Assembly (NCBI GenBank): GCA_963277665.1
Contig: OY728136.1
Coordinates: 811,419,123 to 811,483,122 of the forward strand
Length of the DNA: 64,000 bases
Source of the DNA: Viscum album
Lineage: Eukaryota > Streptophyta > Magnoliopsida > Santalales > Viscaceae
Direction of reading: 5' to 3'
In this document: positions 48,780-60,563 of the stretch, piece after piece
Layout: every line of letters begins with the position of its first letter
Numbering within the stretch: the stretch's first letter is position 1
Program-made: the position numbers and the translations under genes
Notes under the pieces: generated by a model
What the model was told of the DNA's origin: nothing
Databases searched by the model: none
Seen by the model: only the letters and a program-made list of their open reading frames with translations

Positions 48780-49093
48780 AGTGGGGGCCAACTTATGTTT
48801 GTTGGAAAACATATATCCCAATGGTTTATGAAACCATTTGGAAAAAACATATATTCAATGTATGCCAACTGTTCAAAAACCATTGGTATACATATATTCC
48901 AACAGATTTATTGAACTGTTAGAATATTTTAGAATCTAGAATTCATTTGTACCAATGGTTTAATAACTATTAGTACACATATATACCAACTATTTTACTT
49001 AAATCGTTGGCCTGGATTATATTTAGACATCCAATACCAACAGTTTTTAATGAACCATTATCAGAGAGCTACTACAACGGTTGACACACCAAC
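48780..49093 (+). repeat. Subterminal repeats near the CACTA-B right end
   Basis: Variants of CCAATGGTTT, AAACCATTGG, CCAACTGTTC and CCAACAGTTT alternate in both orientations, as at 29965-30170. Element D interrupts them at 49093; they resume at 60564. Confidence 0.65.
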
Positions 49094-49829
49094 TATCACC
49101 AAACGTCCCCCAGGGCCTATCCCCTGACTACCCCAAGCCCGATTTCTATAGGCCAGCGGCAGGAGACTAGAACCAAATGTGTAAATCCTTAAACTGGGAA
49201 GGCATTTTCTTTATAAATTGAAAATGCACACAACATATTACAAGCTAGAAGAAAAACACTAAGTAAAACTATATAACATAACATTTCTGAAAAGTAAAAG
49301 GGGCTGGAAATACAGGCCAAATTGTAAAGTACAAGTACAAATGAAAAGGACAAAACATATGAATGGTGAAAAGCATCTCTTGGATCATCCACCACAGATT
49401 CAGATGGTAGGTATAGATAGCCTCCTCAGCACTCCACATCTAACAGTCTCCTTAGTGTACCGACAAGTCGTATGGTCCACCTCCAGGTATCGTTCAGTCC
49501 TAGAACCCTCAGCCTCGGTCAGCGTTTTCTGTCATCTGAATCTAACACATCGAGGTGCGGGCATAGCCTGTGTAGGGGAGATTATAAATATACTTAGTAG
49601 GGACCTCGAGACCAACAATGTATCTCAAAATCCACCGAGGAAAAACCATAGAGTATGAAGTCAACAGATAGCCATTACATAGGTATATGCCCATACATAT
49701 ACCTATGTTATCACGTAACTCATCTCAATCATGAGGAAAACACAGAATTCACTGACTCAGCTCACACGGGTATACAAATTATGTAGAGAGATAGAGATGA
49801 TCAGATATAGCCACTGAATCATCTAAGCT

Positions 49830-50095
49830 ATCAGACCCACACATGATCTAGGACCAACTTTTCTATCGAACCCACACTAGATCTAGGAACAAAAGTCAGA
49901 ACTGTCAAACCCATACAAGATCCACAAATAGTAGTCAGAGCTGTTGGACCCACACTAGATCCATGAAAAGCTATTCTATCGAACCCACACAGGATCCATG
50001 ATCAGAAGTCAGAACTGTCAGTCCCACAAAAGATCCAAGAATATTAGTCAGAGTTGTCAAACCCATAGAGGATCCAGGAAGAGTCGTCAGAGCTC
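49830..50095 (+). repeat. Roughly 40-bp minisatellite in LTR D, left copy
   Basis: About six to seven units of the form GTCAGACCCACACAGGATCC plus AGGAACAGTAGTCAGAGCT-like sequence. Same array in the other LTR at 57925-58265. Confidence 0.75.
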
Positions 50096-50825
50096 AGCCA
50101 GCCACATGGTTTCCAAAAATCATGCATGATTCTGGGAGGGTCTTCTCCTCAAGCCAATATTCAAAACATCAAATTACACAAAGTCCCATGAAAAAGTATC
50201 TTAGATGTCCACCACTTCATAGGTACTCAACGCAACAGACGGCGCATCAATCGGACATCCAGTCTATGAGTTATTAGCCTTTCAGTCCTAGGGGACCGGT
50301 TGGATTCCTGCACGATCCAACATGACAGTATCTCAAATTTAACCTAAACTCCAATAGGTAATTATCAAAGGGACTGTCGTGCTCCATGAAATTCAGCGCC
50401 ACTGATGGTTCGTCAACTGGTCGTCCTGTTCCAAAGATATGGCCAAAGGAAGTAAAGGGTCGGCAGTGGTCTCGGGTCCGGTATGACTCGGTCGGACTGA
50501 CCCGGCCTGACCTAGTCTGGGTGACCCATTCTAGGTTGACCCAGTCAGACCAGTTGGGTCAGGCTCATCCCATTGGGTGGGAAAGCCTGTTTGGTTAAGC
50601 CCAATCTACTGGGCCTGGTCTAGCAGATTACAAGGGCAGTTCGGCTCAGAAGTTTTCATGAGAGGTGCTACCGGTTCGGTTCATCCAGTGCCACGAGAGG
50701 CGCAGTTTGCGTGGCTCGACCAAATAGGACGAGCCAGTTCGGCCAGCGGTGCCGCAAGGGAGGCCTTGGGCCAGCTCGGTAGGTCGGCATGGCTCGACTG
50801 GTTCAACTGAGAATTGGAGTGAAGC

Positions 50826-51090
50826 TTGGGGAGGCCGGTGGGGCGGACGAGCAAGTCGGGTGGTGGCCTGGGTAGGCCGGCTGGGCGGCCGGGCAGGCCG
50901 GGTGCCGGCCTGGGCAGGCCGGCGGGGCGACCGGGTGGGCTGGGAGGTAGCCTGCGTGGGCTGACGGGGTGGCCAGGCTGGCAGGGAGGTGGCATTGGCA
51001 GGCTGGCGGGGTAGCCTGGTAGGCCGGAAGGGGACTTGGGGAGGCCGATGGGGCAGTCGGGCAGCCGGTTCGGCCGGTGGTGGGTGGCCA
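50826..51090 (+). repeat. GC-rich minisatellite in LTR D, left copy
   Basis: Repeats of CCTGGGCAGGCCGG plus CGGGGCGGCCGGG with a step near 39 bases, in an AT-rich neighbourhood. Present in both LTRs, so it predates insertion. Confidence 0.75.
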
Positions 51091-51889
51091 GTTCGGCCAG
51101 CGGTAGGGCGTTGCGCCGCGGGGGCGGCGCAGTTCACAGAGGTCATGGGTAACGCGACCTTTGTCTTCTGCCGCCTTCGTCACCTTGTTGCTTCGTCGCC
51201 ATGCCAATGATTACCATAAACAAGATCGGCGGAGGGGTTGGGCCATGTTGGTTTGTACAGCACCCTCCGCAATAAGGGTGGTATCAAGAGGCTAGAAATT
51301 ATAAAGCATAACAACCCTCATTCTTAATTTTGAGAGAATGGAAGAACATGGGAAAGATCATACTTAGATAAAATTAAACCCCTGACATTGTTCGTCATTC
51401 ATCATTCGTTGATGGAGTTGCGGAAAATAGACGAAGAAGATCGTCATTCGTCGCGTCCGCCAAGCACTTCCAAACCCGAGTTATGTTGGCTTGTTGACGA
51501 CGATGTGGAAGTCGGTCGTCGAAGACGTCTCAAGAAGGTTGATGCTTTGAGGAAGAAGTCGAAGAAGGTAGGTGTTCTTCATTCATCGTTCTTAGTTGAA
51601 AGATGAGGATCCTCATTGAGATATTTCTCTCCAATCACCCAAGTGAAATCGTTGTGACAAATAATAGATTAGTTTATCTATTATTTCTTTGGCACAAAAT
51701 TCAATAGGATGAATTAAATTAAAAGGATCCACCTAATTAATTCACATGTGTTGGCACGAATTAATTTTTGAGTTGGCACCATATAAAAATTAAGTGAAGT
51801 TCAAGAGGCTCTCTCTCATTAATGAGGTAGAGTTGAGAGGTCATTCTCTCCTCCCATTAATAGTGGTCGGGTGGTTCCCACCCCAATTA

Positions 51890-52045
51890 TTCAAATGGGA
51901 GGTTATGTTTTCTCGGGTGGTCCCTACGTTGTAACCTCTCACAGGAGGTTATGATCGGGTGGGCCCCACCACCATAACCTCTCATGGGAGGTTAAGGTGT
52001 GGTGGTCCCACCTCAAACTTCCATGAGGAGGTTTTAGCTACCAGT
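51890..52045 (+). repeat. GGAGGTTA/TAACCTCC inverted repeats in LTR D, left copy
   Basis: Several copies of TAACCTCTCA(T/C)(G/A)GGAGGTTA, each a small hairpin, spaced about 50 bases with TCGGGTGGTCCC between them. Same array at 60050-60200. Confidence 0.65.
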
Positions 52046-52397
52046 CACCCACATGGCAGCTAAAATAAAATAAAGTGTAGCTCACTTTATTTTATTATTT
52101 TTACAAGAAAACCCAAAAACTAACTTCTATTCTTGACTCACTTCCATCGAAGTGAAAGTTTTCTTAAGATAAAACTAGAGGTGTGTGTTCAACGGTGCCC
52201 TCAAATTTCAATTCTGAGCACCGATTCAAAAGTTATAAAAACACGCTTGTACGTTTACAGAACGTACCCGAACAAAATTTTATAAATTGATTCCCGGAAC
52301 AATGGGCCTCAGAATCATTCCCCAAAAATTTTCTTAAACCTGTAAAATTACCATGTATTTATGAAAAAAATTTCCACCAAATTATCGGGTCTTTAAA

Positions 52398-52415
52398 TTA
52401 TCCCCACCTCTGGGA
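52398..52415 (-). other. Polypurine-like tract of element D
   Basis: On the minus strand CAGAGGTGGGGATAATT abuts the 3' LTR start (TTTAAAGACC, originally TGTAAAGACA as in the other copy). Confidence 0.6.
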
Positions 52416-52424
52416 TTTACGTCA

Positions 52425-52800
52425 TCATTATCTACAACTCCAAATGTGGGAATAAGTGGGGGTACTAAGCACCCATCGGAGTCTCACGCTCCTATGTTCC
52501 CTTCTGTAGGTTCTTATGCTACCAGCGTACGCGCACCATAAGTATCTACTGTACACTTAGGACCCGCTCCTCTCGATCCTCAATCTTCACTGGAACCTCT
52601 GTGATAGTCGCCCCATCATCGACGTCCATCTCTCCATAGTCGATGATATGAAATGTGTCATGGATGTATCTCCTCAGTTGAGATACATGGAAGACGTCAT
52701 GCATCCGGTGAAACTGAGGTAGAAGAGCTAAGCAGTAAGACACCTCACCAACTATACTGTGGACCTGAAAAGGTCTAATGAATCTCAATGATAACTTTCC
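52425..52800 (-). pseudogene. pol: C-terminal integrase / chromodomain-like region of element D pol
   Basis: Reads RFIRPFQV, VGEVSYCLALLP, then MHDVFHVSQLRRYIHDTFH, the signature that ends plant Ty3/gypsy integrases. The stretch after the stop at about 52546 continues as VRVRW, HKNLQ and YPHLFP with stops between, corresponding to the chromodomain-like tail (usual form VLW...ATWE). In intact elements this tail steers integration by binding chromatin marks. Stops make it non-functional. It lies directly before the polypurine tract, as expected for the end of pol. Confidence 0.8.
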
Positions 52801-52864
52801 ACCTCGGCCAAATCTCAGTAGACCTCATCGAGGTGAGACCCTGTATGAAGACGTGGTCGCCATA

Positions 52865-53707
52865 CTAGAACTCTAGAGGCCTCCGTCTTCTGTCAGCATA
52901 CAACTTATGCCTACTATATGTAGTCTTCATCTGCTTCTGGATGATCTTCACCTTCTCAGTGGTGACTCGTACCATCTCTGGTCCCACTAGTGCTGACTCC
53001 CCAGGGTTATTCCAGCACAAGGGTGATCTGCAAGGTCGCCCGTACAATTTTTCGAAAGGTTCCATCCATATGGTGGAGTGATAGCTATTATTGTATGAAA
53101 ACTACAACAAAGTTAAGTGATCCTCCCAACTATGACCAAAGTCAAGGACACATGCACAGAGCATGTCCTCGAGGTTCTGAATGGTCTGTTCAGTCTGACC
53201 ATCTGTTTGAGCATGGAAAGCAGTGCTCAAGTGATGATGTGTCCCGAAATCCTCCTAAAACCCCTTCCATAGTCGGTAAGCCAAACGTGCATCACGATAG
53301 GATAAAATTGTCGAATGTATACCATGTAAACTCACAATATCTTGCATGTAGAGGTGTCCCAAGATCTCTACTAAACCCTGCTTCTTGATCGGTAAGAAGT
53401 GGGACGACTTGGTGAGTCGGTCGACAATCACCCAAATCGAGTCGTGACCCCTAGATGTAAATTTAATTCTCATCATGATGTCCATGGATATCCCATCCCA
53501 CATCCACTATATGACCTATAAAGGCTGGACCAAGCCTTCTGGTACCTGGTCCTCCACCTTCACTTGCTGACAACTGAGGCATCGAGGGACAAACATGGCT
53601 ACTGATTTCTTCATCCCTGACCACCAGTACTGTCTTACGATGTCCTGGTACATTTTCACCACTCCTGGATGTAACAATAGATAGGAAGTGTGGAAATCTC
53701 TCAACAC
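52865..53707 (-). pseudogene. pol: Integrase of element D (zinc-binding plus core), decayed
   Basis: Would insert element DNA into chromosomes. The N-terminal HHCC part is at 53707-53516: HPGVVKMYQDIVRQYWW and CLSCQQVK. The catalytic core is at 53503-53255: SMDI, RGHDSIWVIVDRLTKSSHF, and LHGIHSTILSYRDARL. In active relatives the second catalytic Asp starts SDR; here that residue is Tyr (SYR), so the site is dead even without the frameshifts. A distal part at 53065-52865 has EKLYGRPCRSPLCW and LYADRRRRPLEF. At least two frame changes separate the pieces. Confidence 0.88.
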
Positions 53708-54072
53708 TTACTTCTGAAGTTCCACTGGTACCAAGGTACATCATTAGAAGAGGATGACGTGCTCCCCACCTTCAGAAAATCCATCAGGTGCCTACCTTGT
53801 GGATATCTGAGCACGTCGTGTCTCATATTCAGGGTCCCCATGATGTTCCTCCCTAACTCAGTGAAGAAGTGGAGGAGTTACTGTAAGATACTAAAGGAAA
53901 GATGCTCCATCTCGGTCCAAAAAAGGAATTTGAAAGCAGTCAGCTGCTCTGTCACATCTCCTAGAAGCTGTATACCAGATCTCAAACTGAGTACATCCAC
54001 AAAAATGTTCCCCTTCCCAAGAGTATAGACTATCTCAAAGTCATAGTCCTGGAGGAACTCAAGCCAACATCT

Positions 54073-54618
54073 CTATCTTAGGTTCAGGTTCTTCTGAGAG
54101 AAGATATACCTGAAACTCTTGTGATCAGAGTATATGGTAAAACTTTCACCCATAAGATAGTGCCACCACATATTCAAGGAGAAGACAACTACTGCTAAAT
54201 CCAGGTCATGGTTAGTGTAGTTCTTCTCATGTTGTCTCAGCTGCCGAGAACCATATGTGATCACTGATCTCTCCTGCATCAAGACACATCCGAGTCTGGT
54301 CCCTGATGTGTCGCAATAAACTACTTACCCTACACCCTCCTCTGGAAGCCTCAAGATTGGGGCACTAGTCAGCCTCTTCCTCAGCATCTGAAAGCTCCGC
54401 TGGCATCTCTCTGACCACACAAATGGTTTCGCCTTCTTCGTCAAGGTTGATAGTGGTGCTGCAAATCGAGAGAATTCTGGTAAAAACCTCTGGTAGTACC
54501 CAGCCAAACCCATGAAACTATGTACCTCCGTCACACTCCTTGGTGGATCCCAAAAAATTACCGCATCAATATTTACTCGATATACTGCAACTCCATCCTC
54601 ATAGATGACATGTCCCAA
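54073..54618 (-). pseudogene. pol: RT connection and RNase H of element D
   Basis: 54618-54325 reads the connection region after the polymerase palm: PRSVTEVHSFMGLAGYYQRF and FSRFAAPLSTLTKK. 54282-54073 reads RNase [33 protein letters not shown] and [12 protein letters not shown], the DHKSL-type motif of plant Ty3/gypsy elements. RNase H would remove the RNA template during DNA synthesis. A stop and frame gap between the two blocks disable it. Confidence 0.88.
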
Positions 54619-54619
54619 A

Positions 54620-55426
54620 AAGTGAACATATTGGATCCAGAACTGGCACTTCGTGAGCTTACCATAAAGATGATTCTCTCGAAGTGTGTCCAGTACTATC
54701 TACAAATGGTAGGCATGATCCACCTCAGTTGTTGAGTACATCAGAATGTCATCGATGAAGACTATGGAAAAGAGATCGAGGTATGGCTGGAATATCATGT
54801 TCATGAGTCCCATGAACATTGTTGGAGTGTTGGTTATGTCGAAGGGCATCCTCTTCTCGAACACTGAGCTGGTGATAACCTGATTTGAGTTCTATCTTCG
54901 AGAACCACTATGATCTCTTCAGATGATCAAATAGGTCTTCAATAATCGATAGTGGGTACTTGTTCTCCACGGTCACCTAGTTCAGGCAAAGGTAGTCAAC
55001 ACAAATCCTAAAGCTTCCCTCGGTCTTCTTGGCGAACAGAATCGGGGATTCACAGGGAGAAACACTGGGCTGGATGAATCCCTTTCCCTGCAAGTCCTCC
55101 AGTTGTACCCACAGCTCATGAAACTTAGCGGGAACCATCTGATAGGCTGGTGTAGATATCGGTGTCATCCTAGGGTACAAGTCAATGTAGAAGTTCACCT
55201 CTTTGTGAGGATGTAGACCTGGGACATCTTCAGGGAAAAATTCCGCATACTGGTCTACCAATATAGGATAAGTTGGACTCTCCACATCAACTACTCCGAG
55301 GTTAAGGCAAGACAAATGATGAGTGATCGACTGTACTCTCTTCTGAGCAAGTACATCATCTGCTGCAAAGGCTCCCTTATCGCTAGTGTAGGTGAAACTG
55401 GTCCAATCGATTTGGACACACCGCAC
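54620..55426 (-). pseudogene. pol: Reverse transcriptase of element D
   Basis: Copies element RNA to DNA. 55426-54977 is one open frame with FPEDVPGLHPHKEVNFYIDL, ISTPAYQMVPAKFHEL, KGFIQPSVSPCESP and GSFRICVDYLCLN, the fingers region of Ty3/gypsy RT. Beyond a stop the frame continues with YPLSIIEDLFDHL and a shifted segment. The catalytic palm motif reads FIDDILMY (about 54740-54765, minus strand), so the two catalytic Asp are kept. The surrounding frame is broken by several stops and a shift. Confidence 0.9.
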
Positions 55427-55499
55427 TTTGCACCTAATACAGTCAATCTGAGCATGGACTATAGATAACTAGTCCATACCCAAGATGGTGTCGTAAGGC

Positions 55500-55742
55500 C
55501 TCGATGCCGCTACTAGTATATCCCAAGTGAAGCTCTCGCCTCCTAGGGTAAGCTCACACTGTCGGTATTAGTGTGTAATCATCTAATATGCTCATGTAGG
55601 AGTCTCTAGACATAAGGATCGAGCCAACGAATCTGTTGGAAACTCCGAGCTCCGAATGAGGGCAGTGGAAATGAAAGAGTGACTGACACCTATGTCTATA
55701 AGAACTGTAGCTAAGGTGTAGTAGACAAAAACCACACCTCAA
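55500..55742 (-). pseudogene. pol: Aspartic protease remnant of element D
   Basis: In the frame that lacks an ATG, the text VLIDIGVSHSFIS matches the retroviral-type protease active site, usually L(I/L)DTGASHSFIS. The catalytic triplet D-T-G has become D-I-G. HSSEFP-type sequence follows. The protease would cut Gag-Pol during particle maturation. Its position between gag and RT is canonical for Ty3/gypsy. Confidence 0.75.
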
Positions 55743-56276
55743 ATCATCTCTTGAGCTCCATGGTCGTAATACTCAGCTTCCTAGAGCTAAGCTCTCCCCT
55801 ATCCACCTGCTCTCTGCGGTTGGGGTGGAACACCTAGTGGTGGTGGTGGAAACACCTCATAACGTCGTCCACCACCAGCTGCACAACTAGCTCCTCTGCC
55901 ACGTCCACATGAACCCTACAGACTGCCTCGATCGAACCACTGCCTCTACCTGGGAGGTCCCTCAACTATCTACTAATCATCTGAATGGTGGGTCAGATAG
56001 TCACAATCCATGTGAACCTCCCCACCGCATGTGAATCAGTGGATGTTCCTCACATGACTGGGTCTATCTTGTGTGCCTCGCACAACTAAACCTGTGCCCT
56101 GAGGTCATCCACCGGATGGTCTGGTCCTCTTGGACCTCTGCAAAATCTCTCTGCTTCTATCTACAGAAGACATCGCTACATGTTTCCTGATGGTGGTTCT
56201 CGCTACTAGTTACTTATCAGCAAGGAAACTCTCCACTAAGAGGGCTCACTACAACACCCCTGCCTGCGTCGGGATG
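55743..56276 (-). pseudogene. gag: Gag C-terminal / nucleocapsid linker of element D, heavily decayed
   Basis: Composition (Arg/Gly/Pro-rich in places, CARHT and SCEEH fragments) fits a former CCHC knuckle region, but no intact knuckle can be read. Multiple stops in all frames. Confidence 0.4.
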
Positions 56277-56932
56277 CTAAGGGAGATCATCGAAGCTATG
56301 ATCTCTCGTAGAATCCCCTGCTCGAAGGTTAAGGCCTTGAAGAATGGGTCCTACACCATATCTGTGGAGTAGCGTGAGAGGTTGTTGAACCTCGATGAGT
56401 ACTGTTCCACCTTCATGATACCCTACTATAGATGTAGCAGCTCTTGTATCCATACCGCACGTAGGGTGGTAGGGAAAAACTCCACCCAAAACAGGCTCTC
56501 GAAGTATGCCCAGAGAAGTGTCTCCTTTTCATGCACCTGGAGCATCAGGTTCCACCATCGGCCTGCTTCTTCCTGAAGAAGACTCAGGACAAGGATCACC
56601 ATAAGGTCAGCTGGTGTCCCAACTAGTCTAAAGACTCTCACCATAGCCTCCAGCCAATCCTCAGCTTCCTGCGGGTCTGTCTCACCCCTGAACATGGGCG
56701 GCCTCTAGCTGTAGAACTCGGTAAATGTGCTCAAGCGACATGAACTCTCTACTGCTGGGGCTGGTGGAATCGGTGCCTCAACGGGTAGTTGTAACATAGG
56801 TGCCTCCACTTTGATAAGGCACTGCACCGAGGCCTCGTCGTTCGGTGGGTTGTCATCTCGTACAAATCTCAGTACCATGGCTGGCTGTCTATGTGGGGCC
56901 ATACTGAAAAGATACAGGTGTGCCATGTTCAA
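56277..56932 (-). pseudogene. gag: Gag (capsid) pseudogene of element D
   Basis: Starts at an ATG near 56932 or at the internal MAPHRQ. A Pro/Ala-rich N-terminal part ends at a stop (56705). 56695-56426 then carries the retrotransposon gag domain: FRGETDPQEAEDWLEAMVRVF, EEAGRWW and WAYFESLFWVEFFP. After a frameshift the downstream capsid helix continues toward 56277 in another frame. It would form virus-like particles. Broken by one stop and at least one frameshift. Confidence 0.83.
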
Positions 56933-57169
56933 AGATTTATACTTGGTGAGATGACCTGGTTAAGATGAATTAAATAAAACTTTTGAAAACACACACACAA
57001 TCAGTGTTTTCGTGCACTGAGTTGGAAATAATTAGTTAGGGTCCTGGTGTATCGATACGTCAGTCATCACACCAACACTAGACTCCTTGAACTGAAAACC
57101 ACAGTCAGTACCCTTAAAAGTATTACATCACAGAAAATAATAGAGTCCTAGGTTATGCGGTAGAACCGA

Positions 57170-57186
57170 CTCCTATGATGCCAATT
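57170..57186 (-). other. Primer-binding site of element D
   Basis: On the minus strand TTGGCATCATAGGAG follows the LTR end ATGACA. It is close to the initiator-Met form TTGGTATCAGAGC with a few changes. Confidence 0.55.
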
Positions 57187-60100
57187 TGTCATGACCCATC
57201 CCCCGGGGCCCATACCGTGACTACCCCAAACCCTCCATCCATAGGCCAGGGGATGGCGACTAGAACCAAAGTCATAAATCCCAAAACCGGGAATACATTG
57301 ACTTTATAACTTGAAAATGCACACAAAAGAGTACAAGCTGGAAGAAAAACACTAAGTAAAACTGTATAATAGAATAGTGTTGAAATGTAAAAGGGGCCAG
57401 AAACACAAGCACAACTGTAAAGTAATAGTACAACTGAAAAGGAAAAAACAGCTGAAAGGTGAAAAGAAGCTCTTGGATGGTCCACCAGGGAACCTACCAG
57501 AATGGTATGTACAGATAGTCTCCTCAGTACTCCACGTCTATCAGTCTCCTCCATGTATCGGTAAGTCGTATGTTCCACCTCAGAGTACCGTTCAGTCCTC
57601 GAACACTTAGCCTCGGTCAGAGCTATCTGTCTTCTGCATCCAACACATCGAGGTGCGGGTATATTCTGCACAGGGGTGAGTATAACGATACTCAGTAGGG
57701 ACCCCAAGCCCACAAGGTATCTCAAAATCGACCGAGGATAAACCACAGAGTACGAAATCAACGAATATTCATTACACATGTATATTCCCCAACATATACA
57801 TATGTTATCAAGTAACCCATATCAATCAGGAGGAAAACACAAAAGTCACTGACTCAGCTCACACCGGTAAACAACTTCTGTAGATATATAAAGATGATTA
57901 GATATAGCCACTGAATCATCTAAGCTATCAGACCCACACAGGATCCATGACCAGCAGTTAGAACTGTCGGACCCACATAGGCTACAGGAACAGTAGTTGG
58001 AGCTATCAGACCTACACAAGATCCAGGACTAGCTATTCTATCGAACCCACATAGGATTCCAGAACAAAATTCAGAACTGTCGGACCCACACAGGATCTAG
58101 GAACTGTAGTCAGAGATGTCAGACCCACACCTGATCCAAGAAAAGCTATTATGTCGAACCCACATTGGATCTAGGAATAAAAGACAGAACTTTTGGAACC
58201 ACACAGGATCCAAGAATAGTAGTCAGAGCTGTCAGACCCACACAAGATGCAGGAACAGTCGTTAGAGTGCAGCCAGCCACATGGGTTCCACAAATTATGA
58301 TTGATTATAGGAGGGTCCACATATCAAGGTAGTATTTTATAATTCAACTACCAAAAATTCCCATGGAAAAGTATCTCAGAGGTCCACCACGTCATAGGGA
58401 TCTCAACGAAATAGATGGCCCGTCAATCGAACACTCGGTCGGTGAGTTATTAGCCATTAAATCTCAAGGACCCAGTGGGATTCGTGCACGATCCAACATG
58501 ACCATATCTCAACTGTAACCAAAACACTGATGTGGTATTATCAAAGGGACGTTCACACTCCATGAAAATCAGTATTGCTGATGGTTCGTCAAATGGTCAT
58601 TCGGTGCCAAAGATATGGCCAAAGGAAATAAAGGGTCAGTAGTGGTCCTGAGTCTGGTATGACTTGGTAGGACCGACCCGGCCTGACACAGTCTGGGTCG
58701 ACCCGGTGAGACCAGTTGGGTCTGGGTCGTCCCATTGGGCGATCCAACCTATTAGGTTTGGCCCAGTCATCTGGGCCTGACCTATCAGACGACGAGGGCG
58801 GTTCGGACTGAAGGTCGCCGCGAGGGACGTGACTCAGCCCAAAGGGTGCACCCATTTCAGTTTGGCCAGCACCGTGAGAGGTGCGGTTCAGGTGTCTCAC
58901 CCAGCTGCACCGCATGGGAGGCCGTGGGATGGCTCGTTAGGCCAGTGTGGCTCAACCGTGTTGGCCGAGAACTGGGGTGTGGCCTGGGTAGGCCGTAGGG
59001 GGCGGCCGGGTAGGCCGAGTGGCAGCCTGGGGAGGCCGGCAGGGCGGCCGGGCAGGCGGGGTGGTGGCATGGGCATGCCGGTGGGGAATCAGGGGAGGCC
59101 GAGAGGCAGCATGGGCAGGCTAGCGAGAAGGCTGGGCAGGCCAGGTGGCGGCTTGGGCAGGCCGACGGGGCGGCCGGGTAGGTCAGGGGAGGCCTGGGCA
59201 TGCCTACGGGGCAGCTGGTAGTCAGTTAGGTCGAAGACGGCGGCCGGTTCGGCCGGCAGTTGTGCGAGGTGCCACGGGGGTAGCACGTTTCACAGAGGCC
59301 ATAGGGAGTGTAGCCTTTGCCATCTTTAACTTCGTCGCCTCATTGATTCGTCGCCATGCCAATGATTAACATAAACAAGATCGACAGAGGGTTCAGGCCA
59401 TGTTGGTTTGGACCACACCCTCCGTGGTTAGGGTGGTATCAAGAGGCTCACAAGTATTAAGCACAATAACCCTCATTATTAATTTTGAGGGAAAGGAAAA
59501 ACATTGGAAATATCATACATAGATTAAATTAAACCCATACCTTTGTTTGTCGTTTGTTGTTTGTTGATGGAGTTGTGGAAAGTAGACGAAGAAGATTGTC
59601 GTTCATCACATCCTCCAAGAAAATCCATACCTGAGTTGCATCGACCTGTTGACGACAATGAAGAATTCCGTCATCAAATATGTCTCACGATAGTTGAATC
59701 TTCAAGGAAGAAGTCGAAGAAGGTCAGTGTTTTTCATTCTTATTTCTTCTTTGAAAGATGAGGATCCTCTTTGAGAGCTTTCTCTCCAATCACCCAAGTG
59801 AAATCGTTGTGCCAAATAATTGATTAGTTTATCTATTATTTCATTAGCACAAAATTCAAAATAGTGATTTAAATTAAAAGGCTCCACCTAATTAATTCAT
59901 GTGTGTTGGAACAAATTAATTGGGGAGGTGGCACCATTTAAAAAATAAGGGAAGGTCAAGAGGCTCTCCCTCATTAATGTGGGAGAGTTGAGAGGTTATA
60001 CTCTCTTCCTATTAATAGGGGTCAGGTGGTCACCACCCCTATTATTCAAATTGGAGGTTATGTGGTCTTGGGTGGTCTTGAGTGGTCCCCACATCGTAAC

Positions 60101-60563
60101 CTCTCGCAGGAGGTTATGTTCGGGTGGCCCCCACCACCATAACCTTTCATGGGAGGTTAAGGTGTGGTGGTCCCACCTCCATCTTCCATGAAGAGGTTTT
60201 AACTACCAGTCACCCACATAGCAGCTTAAATAAAATAATATGTAGCTCACTTTATTTTATTATTTTTCCTTAAAAACCCAAAAAACTAACTCCTATTTTC
60301 GACTCACTGCGGTCGAAATGAAAGTCTTCTTAAGTGAAAACTGGTGCTGTGAGTTCAACGGTGCCCTAAGATTTCAATCCTGAGCACTGGTTTAGAAGTT
60401 ATAAAAACCCACTCATATGTTTACTGAACGTACCTGAAAAAAACATCTAAAATTGATTTTGGGCACACCAGGCCTCAGAATCATGCTCCGAAAATTTTTG
60501 CAAACTCGTAAAATTCTCATGAATTTAAGAAACAATTTTCCACCTAATTTCTGTGTCTTTACA
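57187..60563 (-). repeat. Right (5') LTR of element D
   Basis: TGTCATGACCC...TCTTTACA on the plus strand, with intact TG...CA ends. It carries the same three internal repeat arrays as the left LTR, at 57925-58265, 58980-59210 and 60050-60200. Open frames at 57189, 58829 and 58857 are products of these repeats. Confidence 0.9.

Larger units (their letters stand above)
49094..52397 (-). repeat. Left (3') LTR of element D
   Basis: Matches 57187-60563. It includes a CACACAGGATCC minisatellite (49830-50095), a GC-rich minisatellite (50826-51090) and GGAGGTTA inverted repeats (51890-52045). Both terminal dinucleotides have decayed. The sizeable open frames at 50646-51207 on both strands arise from the GC-rich repeat and are not genes. 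Confidence 0.88.
49094..60563 (-). mobile_element. LTR retrotransposon D, Ty3/gypsy chromovirus-like, decayed
   Basis: LTRs at 49094-52397 and 57187-60563 (about 3.3-3.4 kb) flank a 4.8-kb gag-pol remnant. Flanks CCAAC (49089-49093) and CCAAT (60564-60568) are a 4-of-5 target duplication. Domain order on the minus strand is gag, protease, reverse transcriptase, RNase H, integrase, which defines Ty3/gypsy. The C-terminal integrase part resembles Del/Tekay chromoviruses, a clade call made from memory of the family. Numerous stops and frameshifts interrupt every domain. Confidence 0.9.

Noticed and set aside
50646..51210. Long overlapping open frames on both strands (up to 166 codons, Pro/Arg-rich or Gly/Arg-rich)
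   Set aside because: They follow from the GC-rich minisatellite of LTR D, occur in several frames at once and have no domain.
57189..57779. 196-codon open frame on the minus strand with hydrophobic stretches
   Set aside because: Lies wholly inside LTR D. The left LTR counterpart is broken and shares no protein feature, so it is probably a chance frame.
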